DNA of 7,248 nucleotides from Cellvibrionales bacterium (GCA_003492055.1 DMZE01000288.1:1-7248); one strand, 5' to 3'; positions 1 through 6,769 are shown, counted from the stretch's first letter. Numbers and translations are program-made. The notes: generated from the letters alone by a model not told the origin.

Positions 1-655
1 GAAGCAATGGCCTCGCAATCTGTGATTTCCCCAGCGAGCGCTGCATGGGCATGGCCGCCGCACCACGCGTACCTGCGCCGCGAAATAGACGCATTAATAA
101 AGTCTCAGCCTGATCATTGGCATGATGGCCCATTAGTAATACGCTATCAGCTTCCGCCGAATAGCTAATATTAGAATTGTCCTGAGGACGGCTAGTTGAA
201 TAGGCCGCGAGCTGTTCTTCAAAAGCGATATAGCGCGCCTGCCGCGCTGCGCTTTCTAAGCCTTTACCCTCGTTAGCCACGGCCACTTTTTTAATAGTCA
301 ATGGCACAGACAGCTGTTCGCAAACCGACTGACAGTGTTTTTCCCAGTCTGCACTGACACTTTGCAATTGATGATTAATATGAATGGCGGATAAACTAGG
401 AATCGTAAAGTCGTCTGTCGACGTTGAACTGGCTTGGTCTTTGAGTTGATCGTTTGTGAGTTGATCGCTTGTAAGTTGAGAGAGATGCAATGACTGCAGA
501 AACTCAGAAACCGAATGCAAAAGCACGGTTGAATCGAGACCGCCACTAAAGGCGACAACCCAATGTCGGTGCTTTAGCAGGGTTTTATACGCGTCTAAAT
601 ACGAAGTGTTACTGTTAGTATTATTGTCACTGTGACTTGTATCTAAGCTGCTCAT
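1..655 (-). CDS. tilS: tRNA(Ile)-lysidine synthetase TilS, N-terminal part (cut by window edge)
   Basis: TilS uses ATP to attach lysine to C34 of the CAU-anticodon isoleucine tRNA, so that it reads AUA; it is cytoplasmic and normally essential. I translated 218 residues from the ATG at 655; the C-terminal domains lie outside the window. Family motifs visible are the N-type ATP pyrophosphatase loop SGGLDST (residues 37-43), HINHQL (92-97), ESAARQARY (134-142), GHHANDQAET (176-185) and RPLL (215-218). The N-terminal tail before the PP-loop is Ser/Asn rich and longer than in E. coli, and two polar loops (about 59-82 and 152-170) look inserted. No strong Shine-Dalgarno precedes the ATG; a TTG at 667 is an in-frame alternative. 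The gene follows accA by 73 bp on the same strand with no obvious terminator, so co-transcription is likely. Identification is firm; the exact start is less so. Confidence 0.96.
   Translation of the reverse strand, partial: MSSLDTSHSDNNTNSNTSYLDAYKTLLKHRHWVVAFSGGLDSTVLLHSVSEFLQSLHLSQLTSDQLTNDQLKDQASSTSTDDFTIPSLSAIHINHQLQSVSADWEKHCQSVCEQLSVPLTIKKVAVANEGKGLESAARQARYIAFEEQLAAYSTSRPQDNSNISYSAEADSVLLMGHHANDQAETLLMRLFRGAGTRGAAAMPMQRSLGKSQIARPLL
443..480 (-). repeat. 15-bp tandem repeat inside tilS
   Basis: On the + strand gagttgatcgtttgt (443-457) is followed by gagttgatcgcttgt (458-472), one mismatch, then a partial third copy to 480. In TilS it encodes the pentad series QLTSD, QLTND, QLKDQ (about residues 60-74). 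The unit is a multiple of three, so the frame is kept. It sits in a loop between the PP-loop helix and the HINHQL strand. Confidence 0.8.
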
Positions 656-728
656 AATCGCCCGCAAGAAATCATCATCGTTGTATATTATTAAAGTGAT
701 GAATACAGTGAACTAAAGTTACTAGCTC

Positions 729-1679
729 TTACATATTACCGTAAGACATCAAACGTTTATAACGTGTTTCAAGCAAGTCATCGAGAGGGATTTTCTGCAA
801 TGCCTTCACTTCTTTAATCAGATACTCTTTTACTCGCAACGCCGCTAATTCAGGATCACGATGCGCTCCGCCTTGTGGCTCGGCAATCGTATTATCAACA
901 ATGCCTAAATCTTCGAGCACTGTCGAGGTTAAGCCCATTGCCTCAGCTGCTTGTGGAGCTTTCTCTGAGGTTTTCCAAATAATATTGGCACAGCCCTCTG
1001 GCGAAATAACAAAGTAAGTGGAGTACTGCAACATAGCGAGCTTATCACCAACACCTATACCTAAGGCACCACCTGAACTGCCCTCACCTATAACCACAGA
1101 GATAATTGGTGTTTTTAGACAAGACATCACTTGAAGGTTTTTTGCTATAGCGAAAGAGATGCCGCGCTCTTCTGAATCAATACCTGGATAGGCTCCAGGG
1201 GTATCAATAAGAGTAATAACCGGCAATGAAAATCGTTCAGCCATTTCCATTAAGCGCAGTGCTTTTCTATAGCCTTCTGGTCTTGGCATACCAAAATTAC
1301 GTTTAACTTTGTCAGCCACTTGCCGGCCTTTCTCTTGACCGATCACCATCACTGGCTCACCTTGCAGGCGGGCCAAACCGCCAACAATAGCCGCATCATC
1401 AGCAAACTGACGATCACCATGAAGCTCATCAAAATCATCAAATATTCGGGTAATATAATCGACCGTATAAGGTCGCTGAGGATGACGGGCAACGCGGACA
1501 ATATCCCAAGGCGTTAATGATGAATAAATTTTCCCGGTTAGCTTGGCACTTTTCTCTGTGAGCTTGGCAATCTCATCAGAGATATTCAAATCATTATCAT
1601 GACCGACCGAGCGTAACTCTTCAATTTTGACTTCAAGTTCAGCTATCGGTTGTTCAAAATCCAAATAATTTGGGTTCAT
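729..1679 (-). CDS. accA: acetyl-CoA carboxylase carboxyltransferase subunit alpha
   Basis: AccA pairs with AccD to form the carboxyltransferase that moves the carboxyl group from carboxybiotin to acetyl-CoA, making malonyl-CoA for fatty acid synthesis in the cytoplasm. The 316 residues match the usual length (E. coli 319). The sequence follows the family closely from end to end: [11 protein letters not shown] near the N-terminus, [44 protein letters not shown], the crotonase-type core with IDTPGAYPG and [35 protein letters not shown], and the terminal [10 protein letters not shown]. The ATG at 1679 is supported by the conserved N-terminus ([10 protein letters not shown]); the upstream GTGAAGATAT gives only a modest ribosome site. 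The one residue that stands out is Ser in place of the second Gly of the common GEGGSGGAL loop. tilS follows 73 bp downstream. A promoter candidate lies about 215 bp upstream. Confidence 0.98.
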   Translation of the reverse strand: MNPNYLDFEQPIAELEVKIEELRSVGHDNDLNISDEIAKLTEKSAKLTGKIYSSLTPWDIVRVARHPQRPYTVDYITRIFDDFDELHGDRQFADDAAIVGGLARLQGEPVMVIGQEKGRQVADKVKRNFGMPRPEGYRKALRLMEMAERFSLPVITLIDTPGAYPGIDSEERGISFAIAKNLQVMSCLKTPIISVVIGEGSSGGALGIGVGDKLAMLQYSTYFVISPEGCANIIWKTSEKAPQAAEAMGLTSTVLEDLGIVDNTIAEPQGGAHRDPELAALRVKEYLIKEVKALQKIPLDDLLETRYKRLMSYGNM

Positions 1680-1893
1680 ATATCTTCACGCTATAGTTGT
1701 TGTTGCTATATTTTGTCAGTATGCAGTGTAAGCAAGCATGCTAGCTATACGCTCTAGATGCCCTATCACTACCCGCTTTACTACAAACTATGGCTACAAA
1801 TTGTCGCTGCAAGCTATAGGCACCTGAAGGGAATATTAAAAGCCCATTCAGCGTATCCGTATACTGCTGCAAATTTAAGATTAAGTTGTTGTC

Positions 1894-1922
1894 ATTATAG
1901 GGGAATAGAACGGCTAAATCAG
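1894..1922 (-). promoter_or_regulatory. candidate sigma70 promoter for accA-tilS
   Basis: Reading the minus strand, CTGATT (1922-1917, three matches to TTGACA) is followed by a 17-bp spacer and a perfect TATAAT -10 box (1899-1894). Transcription would start near 1887, giving a 5' leader of about 208 nt before the accA ATG. The perfect -10 and optimal spacing are the support; the -35 is weak and lies inside a hairpin sequence. Confidence 0.5.
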
Positions 1923-1936
1923 CCGCTTTTCGCGGC
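1911..1936 (-). terminator. overlapping GC-rich hairpins, possible terminator of the efflux operon
   Basis: On the minus strand GCCGC-GAAAA-GCGGC (1936-1922) overlaps CGGCT-GATTT-AGCCG (1925-1911); they share bases and cannot both form. The position, 68-93 bp after the permease stop and just before the accA promoter, suits a terminator, but the following minus-strand run (TTCTATTCC) is a poor U-tract. On the + strand the second stem is followed by CTTTT, so termination could work better in that direction, although no + strand gene ends here. Confidence 0.35.
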
Positions 1937-1959
1937 CGTTATTGGGACTTATCAACACT

Positions 1960-2000
1960 ATTGCTGCTTATTTGTACGCTTACTGTGCTTTAGCAACAAT
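1960..2000 (-). other. inverted repeat just after the permease stop codon
   Basis: In the minus-strand RNA, ATTGTTGCT (2000-1992) can pair over nine bases, with one G-U pair, with AGCAGCAAT (1968-1960) across a 23-nt loop. It starts 3 bp after the permease stop. There is no U-tract, so it is more likely a transcript-stabilising 3' stem than a terminator, or chance. Confidence 0.25.
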
Positions 2001-2003
2001 GAC

Positions 2004-5000
2004 TTAAGAATTAAGCTCTGGCGAGTTCAAGGCAGCTGCATCTGCCACGGCGGCATCCAACCTAGCTTGTCGCTTAGAAAAATGATAAGAAGCGTTCTCA
2101 CCAGCTAAATACAGTGCAGGTACAAAAACCAAGGTTACGACACTAGCAAACAAAACACCGAATGAGAGTGAGGTAACCATAGGAATTAAAAACTGTGCCT
2201 GAACGCTGCTTTCAAGCAATATCGGTGTCAAACCAAAAAAAGTCGTTACCGAGGTTAACACAATCGGTCTAAACCGTTGTACCGCACCGTTAACCACTGC
2301 TCTGCGCGGCGAGAAACCTAAACGGCGCAGTTGATTAATACGATCAATTAAAACGACGTTATCATTTACCACTACACCAGCGCAGGCCATCATACCTAAC
2401 ACCGAGAACATACTAATATTAACGCCAATAATAATATGTCCATAAATGGCGCCCATAAAACCAAATGGCACGGCGGTTAATACCAGTAATGGCTGCCAGT
2501 AAGAGCGAAACATAATAGCCATTACAGCAAATATGCCCATCATTGATAATAATAAAAATAAAACGAGTTCCTGAAAAAATTCATCGTTTTCTTGCTGCTC
2601 GCCTTTGAGTGCAATTACTACATCAGGATACTGATCAAGCAAGGCAGCAATTTCTTCTGTTTGTAGTTGCTGAATAATCGCCCCAGCATTAAAGCCACGC
2701 TGCACATCACTCGATACTCTCGCTACGCGCTTTCGATCTAAGCGCTCAACTTTTTTATAGGTTTTGCGGTATTCAATATCAACCAATGACGATAATGGAA
2801 CGCGATCTTCTAAGGCGCCATTACGACCGCTAGAAATATACATTTCACGCAAGGCTTCCTCATAAGAACGGTCCGCCCTTGGATAGCGAACTAAGACTTT
2901 AACATCTTCACGTAATCGAGGAATACGCTGTACCTCTTCACCGTAAAAGGCGCGCCGCACTTGCTGCGAAAGACTAGCCAAGTTAACCGCCAAGGTGTCG
3001 GCCTCAGGCTTTAGCTGTAAATTGATTTCATTAGAGGGGTTATCCAATGTGCTTCCGACATTAAATACGCCCTCTATAGTGGCCATTTTTAGCGCTAAAG
3101 CAGCAGAAAACTCTTCTAATTGCTGCTGCGAATCACTGCGCACAACAAACTCAATGGGCTTAGGAATATCAAAAATGGTGTAGCTAACAGAGAGATCTTT
3201 TAATCCCTGCATTTCACCAATCTGCTCTTGTAACTGCCGAGCAACAGTATCTGAACCTATCGGCCTGTCATTTCCATCTTCGAGTAATAAGGTTATACGA
3301 GCCGTCGTCGCATAAGCTGAAACATGAATACCTTGGACCAACTCGTAACCATAGGTTTTATTCACTTTAGTTTTTATTTGTTGAGCAGATGTCTCAAGGT
3401 AATTGGCCACTGACATAATTTGATTAAAGGGTGCGGCCTCTGGTAGCGTTGCCTTTGCCACGACATAGTCCGAAGTGACACGCGGGAAAAAACTAAACGG
3501 TAGCCAGCCACCTTTCACTGTTGCCACGGCAAAGATAAACAAAAAACAGAACACGACTATAGTCAGTTTACGCGCACCCACCGTCCACACCAGTGCACGA
3601 CGATAATAAGTATTCGCAAGCAATGGCAACAAAGCTGCCACAGCTAAACGACGTTGCTCTAAATAATGCAAACCCCGAGAGAATGGAGATACCACATAGG
3701 TGACTAAAGTTTTCACCATGCCGACCACTACCCCACCTTTATCGGCTAAATGTGATGGCAACAAAAACAATGATTCAAACAAAGAGAATACCAAGGCTAA
3801 AATAACCGGCGTTGCAATAGTGGCGGGCTCAGGGCCATCACCAATAAAAAAGAAAGGGATAAAAAATATCATGGTGCTGATTACGGCAAACCAGACCGGC
3901 GCAATAACAGACATCACCCCTTCTATAGCACCTTGCCGCGGATTACTGTGTTTTAATTGCTGGCTGTAAATAGCTTCGCCGACAATAATGGCATCATCGA
4001 CAACGATGCCAAGAATCATAATAAAGGCAAACATAGAAATAATATTGAGTGACACCGATGTAAATGACAGCCACCAGATAGCCCCCATAAATGCCACAGC
4101 TATACCACTGCATACCCAAAAAGCGAGTGAAGGTCTTAGAAATATGAGCAATATAATAAAGACTAATAACAGTCCACTTGAGCCGTTATAAATAAGCGTA
4201 TCTAAACGGCCGCGATAGCTAACTGATGCATCGCTCCATACTGACAGACTAACAGCGTCCGGCAGCTGAGATGATTTCTGCTCAACATAGGCTTTAACCG
4301 CTTCGCTAGTGCGAAGAATATCCGGGTTACTTTGATTACGAATCCAAATCTCTAACGAAGGTAAACCGTCGAGCGTGCTATAAATATCAACATCTTCAAA
4401 ACCATCAACCACCGCGGCAACGTCACCGACACGCAATAACGCCCCATCGGCATTACGCCTTAATGGAATTTGATTAAAGTCTTCTGCGTAATCCGCTTGA
4501 GCACGTGTTTGTAATAAAATATCGCCGCCACTATCGCGAATTTTACCCGCCGGCAAATTAAATGAATAACCGCGTATAGCCGCTGCAACTTCATCAAATG
4601 TTAGACTGTAATCACGCAAGGCGTTTTCAGATATTTCTATACCGACTTCATAATTCCGCGGCGTACGAAGCTCTGCAATAGCAACCGATGGCAACGCTGC
4701 GAGCTCTTCACGAATAGTCTCACCTAATTCTTTTAGCTCGCGTTCTTGAAGATCACCCGCTAGCTGAAGCCGTATAATAGTATTGCGAAAACGCTGCTCA
4801 ACAATTTGTGGCCGTTCAGAACCGGCAGGAAAAGTATTAATCGCCTCAACGTTGGCTTTAACATCGTTAAGAATACGAATGGTGTCTTCTTCAGGCTTAA
4901 CCTCAATAATAACTTCGCCAAAGCCCTCTCGCGCCACGGAGCGAACCTCTTCTATGCCACCCAATTGCTGTACAGCTTCTTCAATACGCGCGCATATTTG

Positions 5001-5186
5001 CTTTTCAACCTCTTCCGGCCCGGCGCCTGGATAAGGTACAGTAATCTTAATTAAATCAATTTTTATTTGTGGAAAAAACTCTTTATCCAGCAGCGGAAAA
5101 GTCATTAAGCCGGCAATAAGTATAAAAAACATAGCCAACTTTGCAGCAACTGGATTATCAATAAACCAACTAACAATAGAACGCAT
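2004..5186 (-). CDS. RND efflux pump, inner-membrane permease (HAE-1-like)
   Basis: This 1060-residue protein has the AcrB-like layout. TM1 is at about 12-32, followed by a large periplasmic loop (33-334), TM2-TM6 (about 335-480), TM7 (about 541-557), a second periplasmic loop (558-872) and TM8-TM12 (873-1028). Such permeases are proton-driven trimers that pass substrates to an adaptor and outer-membrane channel. TM4 keeps the proton-relay pair (VDDAI, D397 and D398). TM11 keeps R971 and T978 in RFRPIVLTS. In TM10 the usual lysine (AcrB K940) is Asn: GVVVNDNVVLID, N941-D942, a pattern I associate with a divergent HAE-1 branch. TM6 ends in LLPSHL, also typical of that branch. The ATG at 5186 has GGA seven bases upstream and begins with the typical cytoplasmic helix and TM1. 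The adaptor stops 13 bp upstream, so the two are co-transcribed. Substrates cannot be read from sequence; drugs, solvents, dyes or bile-like compounds are possible. Confidence 0.95.
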   Translation of the reverse strand: MRSIVSWFIDNPVAAKLAMFFILIAGLMTFPLLDKEFFPQIKIDLIKITVPYPGAGPEEVEKQICARIEEAVQQLGGIEEVRSVAREGFGEVIIEVKPEEDTIRILNDVKANVEAINTFPAGSERPQIVEQRFRNTIIRLQLAGDLQERELKELGETIREELAALPSVAIAELRTPRNYEVGIEISENALRDYSLTFDEVAAAIRGYSFNLPAGKIRDSGGDILLQTRAQADYAEDFNQIPLRRNADGALLRVGDVAAVVDGFEDVDIYSTLDGLPSLEIWIRNQSNPDILRTSEAVKAYVEQKSSQLPDAVSLSVWSDASVSYRGRLDTLIYNGSSGLLLVFIILLIFLRPSLAFWVCSGIAVAFMGAIWWLSFTSVSLNIISMFAFIMILGIVVDDAIIVGEAIYSQQLKHSNPRQGAIEGVMSVIAPVWFAVISTMIFFIPFFFIGDGPEPATIATPVILALVFSLFESLFLLPSHLADKGGVVVGMVKTLVTYVVSPFSRGLHYLEQRRLAVAALLPLLANTYYRRALVWTVGARKLTIVVFCFLFIFAVATVKGGWLPFSFFPRVTSDYVVAKATLPEAAPFNQIMSVANYLETSAQQIKTKVNKTYGYELVQGIHVSAYATTARITLLLEDGNDRPIGSDTVARQLQEQIGEMQGLKDLSVSYTIFDIPKPIEFVVRSDSQQQLEEFSAALALKMATIEGVFNVGSTLDNPSNEINLQLKPEADTLAVNLASLSQQVRRAFYGEEVQRIPRLREDVKVLVRYPRADRSYEEALREMYISSGRNGALEDRVPLSSLVDIEYRKTYKKVERLDRKRVARVSSDVQRGFNAGAIIQQLQTEEIAALLDQYPDVVIALKGEQQENDEFFQELVLFLLLSMMGIFAVMAIMFRSYWQPLLVLTAVPFGFMGAIYGHIIIGVNISMFSVLGMMACAGVVVNDNVVLIDRINQLRRLGFSPRRAVVNGAVQRFRPIVLTSVTTFFGLTPILLESSVQAQFLIPMVTSLSFGVLFASVVTLVFVPALYLAGENASYHFSKRQARLDAAVADAAALNSPELNS

Positions 5187-5199
5187 TTTTATATCCGAT

Positions 5200-6426
5200 T
5201 TATTCTGGGCTAACTTGTGTGGCCGTTACATCATCTTGCTTTTCAGGTAAATCTCGAAGCACGATTGAACGCTCACGAATCGCCATGCCGTCTAATGCTA
5301 AGGATAAACTCGTGGTAATAACCGCAATGGAGTTTTTCGCTTTACTCATATCTGCCAACTGAACTAGCGCAGTATCATCGTTACTTTGAATAACAACAAC
5401 ATCAATATAAGCGAGGCGATTATTGTCTAACACCCAAATTTTCTGCTGCTGCCTTAGGGCTGAACGTGGAATTAAAAAGCTATTATCAATATAATTTCCG
5501 GATATTTTCGCCGTTACAAATTGACCGACAGCAAGCCCTGGCTTTTGCAATATCCCCGCATCGTCAAGATGATCTGAAAACGCTTGGGGCAAAGAAGCAA
5601 CAAAATAGTACTGGCGACTACTGCTATCAATAGCCCCCTCTAAACGCGCCAACACAGCATCCCACTCATATTCATTGTTGCCATAACGGGCAATCAACTT
5701 AACTGGTGAAGGCTGCGAGCCAGATACGCTAACATTTTGTCTTTGCTGCGCCGTTAATGGCAACCGCACTTCGGCAATATCACTGCTGTAGATTTGAGCA
5801 ATAGGCGTTCCTTGCGAAACAAATTGACCAACATCCACCCGCTTACTTAAGACTCGACCAGCAAAGGGAGCACTGACGCGGGTACGCGATAAATCTAACT
5901 CGGCTTTTTCCAAACCGGCTTCAGCAGCAAGTAACTTAGCTTTTGCGCTGGCCAATTGCGGCTTACGCAAAAACAAATCATTCGCTTCACTATTTCCGAG
6001 GTCACGCCATTCACGCTTAGCCTGTCTCGCACGGCCTTTCTCTGTAGCTAGTAACTGTTGCGCATCGGCTAGTTGGGCGCCGGCCTGACTCACAGCAATG
6101 CGATAATCGCTCTCTTCGATACTAACCAGCGCTTCATTCGCGGCAAAAAAACCACCGGCAGAAAACTGCTCTGCAATTGTCTCAACACGGCCTGTCACCT
6201 GAGAGACTAATTCAATTTGAGTTTTAGGCTTAACAAGCCCTTGTGTTTCTATCCATACACGATGACTACCCGGCTGAATATGTAATACATCGACAATCGG
6301 CACCGGTGGCAAACGGATAGGCCTGGCTGCTGGAGCCGGTTTACTCGTGGCAATTAACCACGTGATAAATAAACCAACGACAATAACACCAGTCAGTAGA
6401 TAACGATTCTTTTTTGTTCCTAGCAT
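5200..6426 (-). CDS. RND efflux periplasmic adaptor (membrane fusion protein)
   Basis: A 408-residue HlyD/AcrA-type adaptor that would bridge the permease and an outer-membrane channel. Visible in order: a positively charged N-terminus and one hydrophobic segment (about 10-26) with no lipobox cysteine, so it is probably membrane-anchored rather than a lipoprotein; a first lipoyl half (58-111, with VTGRVETIAEQFSAGG); an Ala/Gln/Lys-rich alpha-hairpin coiled coil (about 112-181); the second lipoyl half (182-216, SAPFAGRVLSKRVDVGQFV); a beta-barrel region (about 217-310, ending PGLAVGQFVTAKI); and a membrane-proximal domain (about 311-390, with FLIPRSALR). The ATG at 6426 is well supported because an in-frame TAG lies only 9 bp upstream. 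AGGA sits 11 bp before it, a slightly long spacing. The permease starts 13 bp after its stop. Its start overlaps the end of a short hydrophobic frame, which may couple their translation. No channel gene is nearby. Confidence 0.93.
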   Translation of the reverse strand: MLGTKKNRYLLTGVIVVGLFITWLIATSKPAPAARPIRLPPVPIVDVLHIQPGSHRVWIETQGLVKPKTQIELVSQVTGRVETIAEQFSAGGFFAANEALVSIEESDYRIAVSQAGAQLADAQQLLATEKGRARQAKREWRDLGNSEANDLFLRKPQLASAKAKLLAAEAGLEKAELDLSRTRVSAPFAGRVLSKRVDVGQFVSQGTPIAQIYSSDIAEVRLPLTAQQRQNVSVSGSQPSPVKLIARYGNNEYEWDAVLARLEGAIDSSSRQYYFVASLPQAFSDHLDDAGILQKPGLAVGQFVTAKISGNYIDNSFLIPRSALRQQQKIWVLDNNRLAYIDVVVIQSNDDTALVQLADMSKAKNSIAVITTSLSLALDGMAIRERSIVLRDLPEKQDDVTATQVSPE

Positions 6427-6512
6427 AAAGCTCTATTTCCTAGCACGATCAACATTAAGACCGTATTCCATAAGATAACCAACAAGACAGTCATATCCAT
6501 TTTTATGCGCAT
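6420..6512 (-). CDS. possible 30-aa single-span membrane microprotein or leader ORF
   Basis: The frame runs ATG (6512) to TAG (6422-6420) and encodes 30 residues: a basic MRIK start, then MDMTVLLVILWNTV and MLIVLG, a continuous hydrophobic span of about 17 residues (8-24), ending NRALC. Its last codons overlap the adaptor start as ATGCTAG, an arrangement that allows translational coupling. Internal ATGs at 6500 and 6494 would give 26 or 24 residues. Against it: none of the three starts has a good Shine-Dalgarno, and short hydrophobic frames arise by chance. It lies about 33 nt after the predicted efflux transcription start. By position it could act like AcrZ, the known small partner of AcrB, but there is no sequence basis for homology. 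Confidence 0.3.
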   Translation of the reverse strand: MRIKMDMTVLLVILWNTVLMLIVLGNRALC

Positions 6513-6551
6513 GAACTTAAATACGCATCAACTTGGACACAGACATTGATA

Positions 6552-6581
6552 TTTATACGTTCAGAGCTGCCCTCTTGTTCA
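6552..6581 (-). promoter_or_regulatory. candidate promoter of the RND efflux operon
   Basis: On the minus strand TGAACA (6581-6576, four of six matches to TTGACA) is followed by an 18-bp spacer and TATAAA (6557-6552, five of six to TATAAT). Transcription would start near 6545, leaving about 33 nt before the short hydrophobic frame and about 119 nt before the adaptor. Confidence 0.45.
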
Positions 6582-6591
6582 CTACAAGGGC
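6569..6591. promoter_or_regulatory. palindrome over the efflux -35 box, operator candidate
   Basis: CTTGT-TCACT-ACAAG (6574-6588) is a perfect 5-bp inverted repeat with a 5-bp centre. Outside it GCCC T on the left and GGGC-like bases on the right add a few more matches with a bulge. It covers the predicted -35 hexamer, the place a dimeric repressor would occupy. The family of any such repressor cannot be told. Confidence 0.35.
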
Positions 6592-6633
6592 GTATTTCTC
6601 AAGCAACACAAGGATAACGCACGCTAGTTTACC

Positions 6634-6663
6634 CTAACATAGGCTGGCATATCGACGTATAAT
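6634..6663 (+). promoter_or_regulatory. candidate promoter of the unnamed + strand gene
   Basis: CTAACA (6634-6639, four of six) with an 18-bp spacer precedes a perfect TATAAT (6658-6663). A start near 6670 gives a leader of about 100 nt before the ATG at 6770. Confidence 0.5.
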
Positions 6664-6691
6664 ATCAACGACTTTAACAGCCAGCGTCAAC

Positions 6692-6723
6692 AAAAGCGTC
6701 GGCCATAGCGCGAGAGCGCTTTT
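6692..6723 (+). terminator. terminator-like hairpin in the leader of the unnamed gene
   Basis: AAAAGCG (6692-6698) is the exact reverse complement of CGCTTTT (6717-6723). Within it AGCGC-GAGA-GCGCT (6707-6720) makes a tighter stem with a GNRA-type tetraloop directly followed by TTTAAT, which resembles an intrinsic terminator on the + strand. It lies between the predicted transcription start (about 6670) and the ATG at 6770, so it may be an attenuator or end a short RNA of about 55 nt. The U-tract is short, so efficiency would be partial. Confidence 0.4.
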
Positions 6724-6769
6724 AATAGCCGCAATCAACACCACTCACACAATAAGCATTGGATATTTT

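Larger units (their letters stand above)
1680..2003. other. 324-bp spacer between the efflux permease and accA
   Basis: I see no convincing gene here. The spacer holds, reading toward accA: an imperfect stem just past the permease stop, two overlapping GC-rich hairpins (1911-1936), a sigma70-type promoter (1894-1922), and a leader of roughly 200 bp. That leader has a 16-bp imperfect palindrome at 1731-1746 (AGC a AGCATGCT a GCT) and four minus-strand copies of TATAGC (at 1813-1818, 1744-1749, 1705-1710 and 1690-1695). A weaker alternative promoter close to accA, CTGACA with an 18-bp spacer and TATAGC at 1695-1690, would leave almost no leader. Confidence 0.6.
6427..6769. other. 343-bp divergent control region
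   Basis: This spacer separates the minus-strand efflux operon from the + strand unnamed gene. It holds the short hydrophobic frame, a minus promoter with an overlapping palindrome (6552-6591), a + promoter (6634-6663) and a hairpin followed by T residues (6692-6723). GCTGGC (6643-6648) and GCCAGC (6680-6685) form an inverted repeat around the + promoter -10 box. Near-copies of ATATCNACG occur at 6649-6657 and 6662-6670. No regulator gene is encoded here. Confidence 0.6.

Noticed and set aside
443..480. Repeat that might hint at a CRISPR-like array
   Set aside because: The units are directly adjacent, only 15 bp, without spacers, and lie in-frame in a gene.
298..558. An 86-codon minus-strand frame inside tilS
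   Set aside because: It is the shifted frame of tilS; the tilS frame has all family motifs across the same bases.
1758..2108. A 116-codon open frame on the + strand in the permease-accA spacer
   Set aside because: It has no ribosome site, overlaps the end of the permease gene on the other strand, crosses the promoter and hairpins, and its Cys/Tyr/His-rich composition looks non-coding.
2995..5054. Several + strand open frames of 60-90 codons opposite the permease
   Set aside because: They are antisense to a long, clearly coding RND gene, lack motifs and ribosome sites.
6505..6528. ATGCGCAT palindrome and nearby ATACGCAT copy
   Set aside because: An 8-bp palindrome is common by chance and partly reflects the start of the short hydrophobic frame; no further symmetry supports an operator.
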